DNA from: Saururus chinensis
Lineage: Eukaryota; Streptophyta; Magnoliopsida; Piperales; Saururaceae
NCBI GenBank assembly: GCA_035235625.1
Contig: CP141145.1
Coordinates: forward strand, 33,460,668 to 33,524,667
Length of the DNA: 64,000 bases
Reading direction: 5' to 3'
Shown piece after piece: positions 12,388-24,602 of this stretch. The notes under the pieces are model-generated. The model did not search any database, had not been told where the DNA came from, and was given only the letters and a program-made list of their open reading frames with translations. The translations under genes and the position numbers were made by a program. The stretch's first letter is position 1. Each line of letters begins with the position of its first letter.

Positions 12388-15308
12388 TAATTGACACTGG
12401 CCATTGTCTAGGATGGGGTAGGTCAAATTTTGGATGAACAAAAAATGAATATATGATAAGGAGAAATAACAGTTAATCAAAACATTTGCCCTGAGATTGA
12501 GATTAGAAGTGGATGCTCCCAACCAAGAGCAGAAGCAATGCTAAAATAACTTCTTAGCTCCCTAAACTATTTGAGTCGATTGAACAGAGTTTCTACCTCC
12601 AGAGTCAACAGGAGTCATGTATTGGAATTTGAATATTTTATATAAAAATTGTGCATAAAATAAAAGATGTAAAATTTTGTGCAAATGTTACATTATTTTA
12701 TAATATGTAAAATTATTCAATTTACATAAAGTTAATATATTCAACTTATCTTAATTAATATTTTATAAATATTCTATTAATTTTGAAACAAATCGAGTTT
12801 GATAAGTTTTAGAGTTTAGAGTAAACCATGAAACCATGTTATTTTTTAATTACCATTGAATTTGACTAGAAAAGCTAAGGAGCTGAATCAAGTTGGGGAG
12901 TTTTTGAGTTAAAATAGAGTTTTATAAGTATAATTAGAAATGCCATATTGATAGCGAATAATTCCTACCGATCACTTCTCAAACAAAAAAAAAATAATAC
13001 CGATCAAGCATTAGAATCCCTGCAACTTCATTGCCTATCCAGGGTGGTGATGTGTTAAACAAACATGTCTTTTGACGATCAATTGAAAAAAAAACGAGTT
13101 TTTGATAACTTATTTTTAAGGGTTGTGGCTGATTTAGCATACATCTAGTAAAACAAAAAAATTGAAATAATGAATCTAAATGGTACCAATAAGTTTTGTA
13201 TTTTATTTTTTACCAATTCAAAATAAAATCAAGTGTACCAATAAATTTTTTAATGTGAGGTAGATGAAACAACAGGATTGTACCAAAAAAAGATGATACA
13301 ACCGGACTGTACCAAATACTGATTTACGGATCTCTGCTGGGCCTGTCTTTTACTTAGATATTCTATTCTGGATCAAAGCCCATTGATATATAGCCAAGGC
13401 CCAGCCAGGGTCGGACAAGCAACTAACCCATTGGAATCTTGGTCTTGTTTTTATTACTCGGATAAGAATATGGTCTTGTATAAATCCATTATTTGTACTA
13501 TTCGAGTTTTATGGAATCTCTAGTACATTTTGTGTCTCCTATTTTCTAATTTTCTTATATTATTTGTAAATACTTTTGCCTTAGAATAATATTTTCTATC
13601 TTATATTAATATATTTATTTAGTTTTTAAAATAAATTAATCTATTTTATTCTAACAAATTAAATAGAACTATTAGTGAGAAATAGAGAGTATTATTTAGA
13701 TATAGTGAGTTGTCTCAACTATTTTGATTCACTAGTCAGTAATTATAAGAAAGCCCGCAATACTAAAAGTAACTTTAAACACGTAATTCTTAAGTAACTT
13801 TAAACACGTGATTCTTTGAAACTAGATTTGTAAGTTACATAGAAAGGGAAGAATTTTTTATATTACCTTGTGACAATGAGCTCAATGTAAGAAACACATA
13901 AAAGTTCTTGATATTTGAAATCAATGATACATATTTTATACATGTTAACACAAGAACCACTAGTGCTAATATGCGCAAACATATGCACATTCAATTTCAT
14001 GGATGAAGGGCTCTCATGTGATCCTTATATTAGGCTCATTGTTTAATAGGAGCATTAAAAATGCTTCATATTTATAGTTTTTTCATGAATTACTTTATAA
14101 ACTGAAGCTTGATGTACTTATTCCTCTTAAATGCTATCAACAACACCTAGTTTTACCACTTTGTGCACCACTTTTGAAGTGGTTAAACATCTTTTATGCT
14201 TAAAAATAATATTTCTACTTTAAAAGTGAATCTCTTTGTTGTCTAGTATGACTTGCTTTCTCTATCCAAATAGGTTGAAGTAGGCTCTTAGTGTAGAAAA
14301 AGTGGCCAAGTAGAAATATTAGCTTCTTTTTCTACTCTCCCTATGTCTCCAAGACGCCACCTGATTTCACCACTTAATTCATTTTTTATAACAAGGGCAC
14401 TTTTATGGGCTTGAATAATACATATAATATATAGTTTTGTACAAAACCCATCCCCGCAAGACGTCACAGACCTAGATTTGAACATGACCCATCCTCACAA
14501 GTAGGGGCAGAACCAAGACATCATCTTGGAGGGGAGGGGGAAGAACGAGTCATTTAAGGTGTGGGAAGCCCAGTAAGTAAACCCATCTTTGATAAACCTA
14601 GAGACTAATATAATTTTTTTTTTAAAAAAAGGTTAAGAAGCAGGGGCCATCACCCCCGCTATCCCATCACTATCCTAATGGTTTGCTACTGCCCACAAGA
14701 TGCCATAGGCTCGGATTTGAATCTGACCCATCTCTAGGCCCGGATTTAAACATGTGAGAGGTATATTTACAGAAAAAATATACGTTAATAACTCATACAT
14801 GAGTTTTAACTAGTCTAGATAAGTGAGCTCATGTAAACTATATGAGGAGCTTATTTGTGAAGTCTAATTAAAATTCTTGTGTGTGTTTTTATTGTAGGAA
14901 TATCATTATCCTTCACCAGTGTTGGACTATGGTATGGGCTTGGCCCCGTTTTGGTCCAATATTATTGCGATCTAGGTGAGCCGGTACGGGCCATGAGGTC
15001 TAAAGGTGGTAGTGGCGGTTGTGCCAACCTCACATGTGCTATAATTACACTAATTTGGTTGGGGCCCGCTTGCATCACACACACACTAAGCAGGTTATGC
15101 ATTTACACATTGTAGGGCCCAGACGTGCAAATTATGTATCGATGGTGGGATCCGCGGTTAGCGAGGGGTCGACCCTGTTGCAGGTTTGGTCGTGCACAGG
15201 GGGTCCAGGCCTCCGCGAGCTCTAAGAGACAAAGCCCTCTCCCGTTGTGTATGACCCTCTAACTAAACCATAAAAATTAGCAAGGAAAGCCCATTACAAA
15301 AAAACCCA
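12388..15308. other. repeat-derived spacer, no gene
   Basis: AT-rich to about 14.4 kb. Around 14440-14760 two similar stretches ('gatttgaacatgacccatc' and 'gatttgaatctgacccatc') look transposon-derived, but I cannot assign a family. From about 14.9 kb base composition rises toward the promoter-like segment. Confidence 0.45.
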
Positions 15309-15660
15309 TATATAGGTCCGCTTGAGAAAGGAATGGAGGAGAGTATACAAAGGAAAGAAGGGGGAGAGGTTGCCCTAAGTGAGTAGTCCGCCCCCCGCAT
15401 CCTCTCCCTCTCCCAATCCGGCCCTCTCTCTCCCTCTTAGTGCGGCTCTCTAGGGTTTTGGAGGAAACCCTTGCTGGCTGCCCCTCTCCTCTCCTCTCCT
15501 CTCTTACGCTTCTTGGATAGGCAAATCAAAGGAGAAAGGGCTTCTCACTGTTTGGGACGTCAAGGGTTTGCTTGGGGCGTCTTCCTCGCTGATTTTACAT
15601 CTAAGTGTGAAAGTTTTGAGGAATCAACACATCTAAAAGGTAATCCCTATTCTCTATGCT
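15309..15660 (+). promoter_or_regulatory. promoter/leader-like segment with no gene behind it
   Basis: TATATA at 15309-15314 is followed by a CT-rich leader, a CTAGGGTTTT telo-box-like motif near 15450 and a possible splice donor (AAAAG/GTAATC) near 15640. No credible exon follows; the giant LTR begins at 16081. This could be the U3-R-U5 part of an old retroelement or an abandoned promoter. Low confidence. Confidence 0.3.
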
Positions 15661-16080
15661 TGTTTTCTTGTGATCTAAGCCTGCGGGCTAACTGCTTCAA
15701 GGGTGTGCAAGGGGCTGGAATGCCCAAGGTCAATACGCTATCGCTTTCAATTTGATTTCCTATATACATTATTCATGTTGGATGGTTTTATATTGCTCAT
15801 CAATTTGAGATTATGTTCATGTTTGTGTAGATTAATTGAAAAACTTGATTTTTGATTGGTGCACCACCCCTTACCCGCCTTGCTTCCCCTAGTCCGACCA
15901 CTCTACAACCAGCACTATGCTCGAATAAGAAAATTATATTTACCTAGCAAAAACTCCCAACTAATTTTTGGTTACACAAAATATAAAAGCCCAAAGTGAA
16001 CCTTGTGTGAGTCCCACATATTTTATCCAACTAAAACCAAATTACAAACTCTTGTTTAATAATTTCTTTTGGTGAATATT
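15661..16080. other. spacer left of the solo LTR
   Basis: Nothing recognised. It ends with the left copy of the ATATT target duplication (16076-16080). Confidence 0.5.
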
Positions 16081-16743
16081 TGTCACGCCCCGGCGATGCT
16101 CGACCTGAGCAGAACCTGGTCCAAGGGCCGGTCAAGCGCGCGGGGGCAACGAAGGGAAAATTGAGAAACGGTTTAGTGGAAGACTTAACCCTAACCACGG
16201 GCGACTTAACAGAATTACTGAGTACGCACATTCCACTTTGAGCAAAAGTAAATAAGTAGAATAGAAAAAGAGAGTTGCTTAACACAAAGTAAACAACTAG
16301 TCTCAAAACCCACATGCTTAGTCAACCATAGCCCACACTGGCTCAAAATAAGTCTTAAGCAACACAACTGTATAAAGTAGCATAAAAATCCAATAGAGAA
16401 CCCTACACAAAGGTTCAAAATATAAAATATAAACTAAGGAAAATAAGTCACACAAGAGTCTCCATGATCACATCCAAGTCATCTCCGATCTTTCCTCAAA
16501 GAGGAGATCCTGTCCGTCTGCGTGTCGCACCATGCAGCCCCAAAGCAAAAACACAAGAAAGAGGGGTGAGTTTAACAAACTCAGCAATGGTTTTTAATAT
16601 AACTATCATCATCGAAAATACGATAGCATAGCAAATAAACTCATTCAGATCTAAGACTGACAAGATGTATCATTTTCTGATCACACAGACACATCACCTA
16701 AACCTGCATCATAGTGTATAATCCACATAGTGCCATTCATATC

Positions 16744-17010
16744 GTATCAACCTGCATGAGATGTATCTCTAACATACATATCCAACCATGCATTTCATCA
16801 TATCAACCTGCATGAAATGTATCTCTAACATACATATCCAATCATGCATCACATCATATCAACCTGCATAAAATATATCTCTCACATACATATCCAATCA
16901 TGTATCACATCATAACAACCTGCATGAAATATATCTCTAACATACATATCCCATCATATTTACCTGCATGAACTGTATCTCTAACATACATGTCATATCA
17001 ATGCATCACA
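16744..17010 (+). repeat. tandem repeats of ~57 bp inside the solo LTR
   Basis: About five diverged copies of a unit containing 'ATCAACCTGCATGAAATG', 'TATCTCTAACATACATATCC' and 'ATCATGCATCACATC', head to tail. Such subrepeats are common in long LTRs. Confidence 0.85.
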
Positions 17011-17047
17011 TCATGTCAACCTCCATCAAGGAGTAATCACTATCTAG

Positions 17048-17445
17048 TGTCACACAGACAAGGCCACGAAGGCGTATCATGGTCTAAAATTCTACACAAG
17101 AATTCAAGAAAGTTCGGGGTTGTCAATCCCTAAAACTGCTCACCCTGGACGATCCTGGCCGAGGATGTCCCATTCTCACACAGAGAATCTAGAGCAGGGG
17201 TGTTCGCCCAAGGACATCTCCTGCGGAGCGAACACCCCCTGCGGAGGGGAGAGCCTGAGTTCCCACACAGGGAACCCTGAAACACGTGGTAGTGGGTGCA
17301 CACGGCATACCACACTGGATTCTCAGGGTCCAGATGACACTCATAATAACAATCTCACATCCGCAAGACAAGTACACAACTCGTCCCCACATAATTCCAT
17401 TTCTCTAGACTCAACCCGGGGAGTGCACTCGTTCCACACAGGAAC
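17048..17445 (+). other. series of hairpins with identical ACACA loops, inside the LTR
   Basis: Four inverted repeats share the loop ACACA but have different, fully complementary stems: TGTC/GACA (17048-17060), ATTCTC/GAGAAT (17172-17188), GTTCCC/GGGAAC (17259-17275) and GTTCC/GGAAC (17431-17445). Between them lie an 11-bp perfect inverted repeat GGGGTGTTCGC/GCGAACACCCC (17197-17207, 17228-17238) and GTGGTA/TACCAC (17286-17291, 17308-17313). The pattern is seen directly; the role is unknown. Confidence 0.8.
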
Positions 17446-19046
17446 TCAAAATCAAAACATGTCCTTTCGGACCAATCAAGTTTCGATTAATCCACGACCG
17501 ATCAATCCGGCACGCAATTCTACCACATTGCATCCAATCGATCAAATTCGATTAACCTCGATAAAGCTTCAATTGGAAATTCATTTTCATGATGCATGCA
17601 ACATGGTACATACGTGGGCAAGGCATACATGAATCCTAACCTATGATAAGTGCTCTCATAAGCCTTTAATACATAATTCATAATCATAATATCAAGCTTC
17701 AACATTATCATAAATCCCCACATGTGTGTGTGGATCTAGTAGAAGCACTTCACTCAATGCATTTCAACATGCTTGAAATTAACTCACTACCACACTACAC
17801 ATATGAATTAACATCTAATCATGAATTCCAGCGAAAATCATAGGAGAAGAATCATTAAAATCATAACTCAAATCAAAGCTCAACCACAATGGCTAAATAC
17901 ATATAAGATCATTCACTTCATCCTTAAGCCATGACATTCACTAATATCCTCACATTAATTAACCACATCCTATCATGACAAATCAGTCCATTAATAGGCT
18001 GTAGTTCTACTGAAAACATACTTAACCATAGAGGAACAATTATTCATAACTTCAAGATGACAATTTCAACATCATACCACAAACCATAAGTCATTCCACA
18101 AATCTCTAAATATATATATCAACTTCATAACTTCAATGGTATGCCTTTCTTGTAGTATATTATAGCTCAAAACACTCCACATTCATATGAAATTAGCAAG
18201 TTAAAGTGGAATCACCGAAATAAATAATATGTAAATAGAACAAAAATCTGCTGTGTAGCCGTTCGAATGCCCAGAAGGCCGTTCGATCGGCTAAATAGGA
18301 AAATTTCAAATTTATAGTGTCATTCGAATGCCAACAAGGCAGAATCAACCTTCTTCTTCCTTTCAAATTTTTAAACCGAAACTCCATTGATAAAACTCAA
18401 AATTACCATCTAACAACCTAAATGCCATTAAAAGTCCATCATGACTTCTAGAATGCTAAACCACATTATAACAAGATAAAACCCTATGAAATCAGGATTA
18501 AAGATTACTATTTTCTAATCATGCCATTAGAACACTAAATCAAGTAACTCCATTCAAAATAAACCACATAATCAAGAGTTTTACCATAGAAAGACTGAAA
18601 TTTTGAAAGTCCATTACCTTATCCCTTGATTAGTCTTGGATTTGATGGTCACCATTCTTGAAAACCTTACAAAGACATAGAGTTTGAATTAAACTCCATT
18701 AAAACCTATTTAATAAATAAAACCCTAATTAAAAACTTAGATCTAGGGCTTGTTGAACATAAAAATTAGATTTTGAGAGCTAGGGTTTGTAGTAAAAATG
18801 TAAATCAGTAGTTTTGATATTTAAAAATGAATTAAAATAAAGGAGAAATGGTAGATTTAGAAGGGATTGAGAGGAAAGCTAGGATTTAGTGCTTAATTAG
18901 AATAGACTTACCTTAAACACCTTCTAATCCGGGCCTAATTGGGGATTAGGTCTGACCTCTCCTCCTCAGCCTATTCTCAAAATGGGAATGACTCAGGTTT
19001 GGCCTTTTATAGTAAGTTTTGGGGTGTGTATGGGTAAGTTGTGGGG

Positions 19047-19054
19047 TATAAATA
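19047..19054 (+). promoter_or_regulatory. TATA box candidate of the LTR
   Basis: TATAAATA in a G-rich context about 375 bases before the LTR end. It would place R-U5 in the last ~350 bases and sets the likely orientation. Confidence 0.5.
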
Positions 19055-19433
19055 GAGAAATGGGCTAAAAATGGGTATTTTACAAATTTGAGCACTAATT
19101 AAATATGAGAAAAATCTGAAAATTTTTGTATAAGCTTAAGTTGATGTCTGGGTTCATTTGACATAAAAACTAAAATTTCGACGGTGGGGCCCATAAAAGT
19201 CCCATTAAAACCTAATTTTTGAAAAAAATAGTAAAAATTCTAAAAAATCTCAAAAATTCACATTTAATTCAAAATTATTTGAAACCAGTAATCTTAAAGT
19301 TGATTTTGATTAAAACCATAACACCATCTATCTTTGAAACCACCGAATAAATCAGAAAATATGTTAACCTCATGATAACCGATAATTAAAGTGAAACGAA
19401 AACCGGTTTAAAAAAGAGAGTCCTTACAATATT

Positions 19434-20360
19434 ACTAGCCGCTCACACAGACAAAACACTACTTCTAGTAGTACTTTTTTTTTTTTTTGAGAAAACACTC
19501 ATTACAGTAGTCTACTAATATGTTATCTTCCTCCAACAAATGTAATCCAAAACACTAGCGGGATTCAAATGGGAGGTAAGACACCTTGTTTCCGTTTGAA
19601 TGGCTTTCCGTACTGTATCACATTCAGTCATTCAGCTTACCTATTGGCTGACGGCAAATCTTTTTTCCTTTTTGCTCGGCAGTAGCAAACTAAATTATTA
19701 CATGTCTCCTCGGAATATTTCTACTTACCGAATAGTGATCAACCTCGTTTCCTATGTCAACGTTATGAGGCAAAGACCTAGTTTATGAATATGTTTGTTT
19801 AGCAAGGGTAAGCATATGGTGTAGTCTTTTCATAACATATGACATTGTCTTTCTACCGTGAGTTTGTTAATTTGTCTTTCATTTGAGGATCATACATCCG
19901 GGCTTTTCAATCTCTATGTTACAATTTCAGGCCTGAGCCCTGTTTGTATGGAATCTGCTTGTAATAATATTCCTTCTGTCGCATATTAATAGTTCTATTT
20001 AATTTTTAAAATCCACTAATTTTAATTTATTTTGAAAAATCATATAGAGCTGGGACAAAGAGATTATTTTTTTCTGTTGGCACTAATGCTTGCAATTAGT
20101 ATTTTTTCTTTGCTCTGTTCATAAATATGAATCTGTCAAATGTAGTAGATGTAAACTATATATCTAAGCCACTCCAAGCTCCGAGGTTGATCAGTTGATT
20201 ATAACATTCACATCACTCATAGTAACCTATAGCTTGGTAATATCATACATAGAAACAGATGTTTATGGGTTATAACTACATAAGTTTCTTTCTTCTTCTT
20301 TTGTTAAATGCTAAATCACGCTTCAAAAACATAAACGCAACGGATTGCATCCCTCCTCAG
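19434..20360. other. spacer, nothing recognised
   Basis: AT-rich, with short open frames only. Confidence 0.5.
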
Positions 20361-20640
20361 TCACCTAAGAACGTTGGACTGCAATCCCTCCACCACAGAA
20401 ATCTGACTCTCAACAGCAGGTCTCGCTAGGCTGCTGGCCACTTCATTAGCTTCTCTTAAAATGTGGCTGAAAGCACACTTAATCTGGGCAGGGCAGCATC
20501 ACATAGAGAAAGACCCTGAGATATCGTGATCGACAAACAATTGGATCAGCAACAAAGCATCTCCTTCCATTACACCCTCCGTTGGTGCAAATCTGCTGTC
20601 ATAGAGATAGCCTTTTCTGCTGCAAGTTTCTCTGCCACAG
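20361..20640 (-). pseudogene. RNase H-like (RVT_3 type) relic
   Basis: Minus-strand translation gives KLAAEKAISMTADLHQRR, then after a frameshift EGDALLLIQLFVDHDIS, then CAFSHILREANEVASSLAR. The order and motifs (an acidic EGDA segment, then a His-Ile/Val-Arg-Glu-Ala-Asn segment followed by 'LAR') fit the plant RNase H-like domain found at the end of many LINE polyproteins and related fragments. Stops and frame changes show it is dead. Confidence 0.6.
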
Positions 20641-21343
20641 AGGCTTCATGAACATCGTTCAAAAACAATAAGACATTTCCTTAGCATTCTCTAATTACCA
20701 ACCCTAGTGTTCTACTTGACAATATGGGTCAAGATTGGGCGTCAAATGCTAGCAAGCTTTTTACCGTCAAATATGGATGCAATGTATCTATTGATCTTTG
20801 GATGAGTAGTTCACCCCTCCTCTTTTTAGCCAGCTTATTCTTTTAAAATAGTTGGTGTATATTTAGACTATCTACTAGCTGTGTATACAAAGGGACCGCG
20901 CTTGCTAATACATGAGGTGGCGAACCGTACATCCTTAATATTTTGAGAGGACATGAAATTCAAAACAGCAGAAAATTTGACACCACATTTGGCGTATATA
21001 TAGAAAAAATACATCACAGTTGGCATTTTGAAATGCCTTGGACTTTTTTTTTGTCAAGCTGTTTTGTAAGAAAATGTTTGATCACGAGTAATCTTAAGGG
21101 AAGATCGTGTGCCGCATGAATCATGTGACCTTTGTAAAGGGGCTAAACAATCAACGGTGCCAAACCAAACGTAATCATTTATATGTGAAATTCTATGCAA
21201 AGACCCTTCTTTCTATCTTTCTATTACAGAAACAATTCCACCGTGTGTTGCACGCAAGTGCCAATCCAAAGCATGTGATTGAAGGAGCTAATTCAGGTTG
21301 ATGGGACCAACCAAGTACCTCAAAAAGGGGGCAGGGGAGGGAG
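20641..21343. other. spacer, nothing recognised
   Basis: No gene recognised. Base composition rises at the right end toward the GC-rich island. Confidence 0.5.
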
Positions 21344-21930
21344 CACGTGGACCTACTCAGAGGTGTGACCTTGCTGCATGTGCATGGGACGCGATCACTT
21401 CGCGACACGTCGACCCGCGCCGGGCGGCTCTCGCGGGTCACGTGCCCGGCCTCAACGCTTCTCGAGTGCCGCCACGTATCCACCCGGCGGTGGATGAGGT
21501 CGCACCAAACGCTGCATGTGCCCACTAAACGACAACCGCATGGGCTACCAACCTGCTCAGAAGTGGCCCAACGAGAAAAAGGGGGCCCAGTTCCGCATGA
21601 TTAAGACTCTTAACAGCCCAGGCCCAGTGGACAGGCGAATAAAAATTACGAAAGAACGTGGGCCTAGGGGTTCGAGCGGGTGTCGTTTTACACGCGTCGC
21701 GATCGGGTGACAAAAAGGGAATCTTAGGATTCCTCTAATTCGGTGGCCGCAGGCCTATGTTATTTAAATCCAGTTTCACGTGGGCTGGTCGACCGGTAAA
21801 GCCGTTGGGCCGGCTTACCGATTCCGCCTTCTGAGCGGATAAACGTAGTTCATGCAGTCCGCCGTATGGACGATGGAGTATGTCGTCTAGAGTCTAGTGC
21901 CCTCCATCTGCAGCCTCGTAAAATCAGAGG
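21344..21930. promoter_or_regulatory. GC- and CpG-rich island with three CACGTG boxes, no gene
   Basis: A ~590-bp GC-rich stretch in otherwise AT-rich DNA, dense in CpG. It carries G-boxes (CACGTG) at 21344-21349, 21439-21444 and 21777-21782, plus further ACGT cores. Several overlapping open frames on both strands are composition artefacts. It could be a promoter whose gene has been lost or displaced, or a GC-rich transposon piece. Confidence 0.4.
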
Positions 21931-23313
21931 CGGAGTCGGGATCTTCGCTCAGGATGGGCAAAAGAATTTTAATTGTAAAATTTTGTTAGTATAAATTAAT
22001 AAAAATATATATGTGTAAATATATATTAAATAAAATAAATTAATTCTTAAAAAAATATATTGCATAAAGGTTTTTCTATATACACTCTTGTAAGTACTTG
22101 TAAATTTAATTTTTAAAAATTAAATATTATTATGTCATAAATCGACGAAAATAATAGTGCCAAAAGATTTTGTGTTGCATAACAAATTATTCATATTCAT
22201 GACTAATTTGACAACATATTTTATTGTAAAATATTGTTAATATAAATTAATAAAAATATATGTATAAATATTATATATATTCTAACACATTTCAAAATGT
22301 GTTATATACGTAAGGCCTACAAATAAGTTCAAAAAAATATAATTATGTAAGATATCATTTGATAGTGCTCATTGAGAGCTTTTTAACGATACAAAAAATA
22401 CAAAAAATTTGAGTTTGAGAGAGCAAGATATAATATTATAAATTAAAATTAACATAACCTAAATAATATAAATTAGGATTTTAATATTTTAAATAGGGGT
22501 AAAATAGAAATTAATGATATAAAATATATGTCATACCGCCCGATTTTAAAAGTTTCATAGTACACCAATTTATTCTATACTATAGTATGATTATAAAAAA
22601 TTACCTTTATACATTAGGCACATGCATCATGCACATTTCAATCACATAATTTTGATTGTGTTACTCATAAATTAGGGGGTAGGTAGGTAGGTTTTAATAC
22701 GAAAGAAACATGTGTTGTTGATTAGCACATCATCATATCTCAATCCGATGCATACGATGGGGTTCAATATTGACCTTTTGTATGTTAACCTTTTTCAATT
22801 ATCAAAATCGAATATGATAAAAGATGTCCTTTTACAATTTTTTACTATGAGTTCTCATATATTAAAACACTTGGATAATATGATGTTTGTACTTTAGTCT
22901 AAATGAAATGAATCAAGGCCAACAATATAACTTAGAGTGTAAAAAAAATCAGATTAGTAAATATATCTAGTTTCATTTGTATTGTGTAATACTAAGAAAA
23001 TTTTAAATAAGATTTTCTAATAAAAAGAAAAAGATAAGTTAAAAATGAACAATAAACATTCAATACTACAAATACATAAGAAACTTTTAATTACTTGGAT
23101 TTTCTATGTCAAATTAACTGGGTATATATTTAGTACCATAGTTAATTAGTAGAGTCCACATAAGAATAAGATTTTGACTTTTTCTTAGATTGCTCATCTG
23201 TTTTGAAAATTGATAAGTTTAGAATGGTAATATAACAATATATAACCATATAATACAAAATTTTTTATCTCTTGAGGTGGGGCAATTGCTCCAGCTTGGC
23301 TCCGCCATGCCTA
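21931..23313. mobile_element. possible AT-rich element bounded by GGCGGAG-type ends
   Basis: The left boundary has GGCGGAGTCGGGATC followed by a very AT-rich body. The right boundary has 'GGGGCAATTGCTCCAGC..GGCTCCGCC', whose complement begins GGCGGAGCC. The two ends resemble each other in inverted orientation, and such ends are common in plant repeats. No coding capacity or target duplication was found, so the family is not assigned. Confidence 0.35.
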
Positions 23314-24154
23314 AAATGTTTCATGCTTTGAGCTACTTATCTTGAGGGCTAACGTATCATGTCGGGATTCATGATGAGCATAAGAACTTAGTTTGGATAT
23401 ATTGAATGCAGTGATAAATGATAATGTTCCCTGGTAGCCTCCGGACTTTAGTTACAAAATGACAATGGGCGATGAAGGAAGTGCACAAATTCGGGGTAGC
23501 ACTTCAGTGAAATACATGGCTACTGACACATTTTATTATATTTGTACGATTATTTACTAGTATTTTATTAGGGTTGAGTATAATAAGAGTGTGTTATAAA
23601 AAAAGTAAGAGAGTATGTTACAGGACATGGCAAAATCCAGTGCATCATCCTCCCCTCCTTGATCATGTCTGAACACCCTTTTGTCTCATTCTAATGGAAA
23701 GAGAACTCGTGAATTTTTTATATCCTTCAGTTTAAAGCTTCATAAGTTTCTTCCTGAATAATCAAATGATAATTGTAATAGTTTGGTTTCTCTCATTAGA
23801 AAAAGCCCTTTGTCCTAGGCTCAGAAAAGAACAATGTATAGGTAGGCAATAAACTAGTCAAAGTAGCACCTGCCTCGTCCAGTTCAACCAAGCCTTAGCC
23901 TTTGGCATGGCTTTATCCTGTTCTAATGTAAACACAAGCATTTTAGTCCCGGCAACGACTGTAGGAGTATATATATAATACTATATAAATGTATTCTTCT
24001 AAATAGACATTATAAAGATTTCAGGGTCAACCTTGAGTTGGTTCATGGCAGTTTTCTTGGGCAGTTCGCCAGGAGCAATCTAGGAGGATTTTTTCAAGAG
24101 GGAATCTAGAAGTGCGTCCAAGAATAATCCCCCTATTTTTTTAGTAAGATAATT

Positions 24155-24157
<3 letters not shown>
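23314..24157. other. spacer, nothing recognised
   Basis: No convincing coding or repeat structure. Confidence 0.5.

Positions 24158-24212
<55 letters not shown>
24158..24212. repeat. (AT)n microsatellite
   Basis: About 27 perfect AT units followed by a short CA run. Confidence 0.95.
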
Positions 24213-24219
<7 letters not shown>

Positions 24220-24453
24220 GGAATAATTGAAAAGCACGATTCTCATAAGGCAAATAATGATTCGCCGGATATTAGGGGCAGATGCTTTTATTCCCCCTAC
24301 AACCTTGAGCCAAGGGAACAAGATTACATATATAAAGTTCAGTTTATACATATACCTAGCTCACAGTCAAAATTACACACCCATTTTATTTACGGAGCAA
24401 GCAGGGTTAGATCGAAAAATGCTCTAACGATGTGAAGAATCACACGTTAAAGC

Positions 24454-24518
24454 ACTACATCACTTTTACACTATTGATGTATAGGGCCTATTACATCAAC
24501 GTGTGAAAGTGATGAAGT
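24454..24518. repeat. 65-bp foldback hairpin
   Basis: The left arm ACTACATCACTTTTACAC (24454-24471) pairs with the right arm GTGTGAAAGTGATGAAGT (24501-24518) at 16 of 18 positions. An inner TGATGTA/TACATCA stem extends the pairing toward a ~10-nt loop. It may be a short MITE or a hairpin-forming transcript; neither is shown. Confidence 0.7.
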
Positions 24519-24546
24519 AATTTTCATGCAAATCGGTACTTATTAA

Positions 24547-24548
<2 letters not shown>

Positions 24549-24593
<45 letters not shown>

Positions 24594-24602
24594 GTATGTA
24601 TA
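24549..24602. repeat. (TA)n followed by (TGTA)n microsatellite
   Basis: About 16 TA units, then five TGTA units, a compound simple repeat. Confidence 0.95.

Larger units (their letters stand above)
16081..19428 (+). mobile_element. giant solo LTR (3,348 bp) with perfect 5-bp target duplication
   Basis: The unit starts TGTCACGCCCC and ends GTCCTTACA (TG...CA) and is flanked by ATATT on both sides (16076-16080 and 19429-19433). No internal region or second LTR is present, which is the signature of a solo LTR left by LTR-LTR recombination. Its last ~350 bases, reversed, match 63649-64000. A TATA box (TATAAATA) at 19047-19054 suggests plus orientation with a very long U3. It has no coding capacity. 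It resembles long LTRs of Ty3-type elements, but without the internal part the lineage is an inference. Confidence 0.88.

Noticed and set aside
17120-17632. 170-aa open frame in the solo LTR
   Set aside because: It lies within the non-coding LTR and has no family resemblance. The hairpins and repeats explain the sequence better.
21193-21713. Overlapping open frames on both strands near 21.3-21.7 kb
   Set aside because: They are long because stop codons are rare in GC-rich DNA. No recognisable domain, splice signal or consistent frame.
24154-24351. Minus-strand frame ending in repeated Tyr-Ile
   Set aside because: It is a translation of the AT microsatellite.
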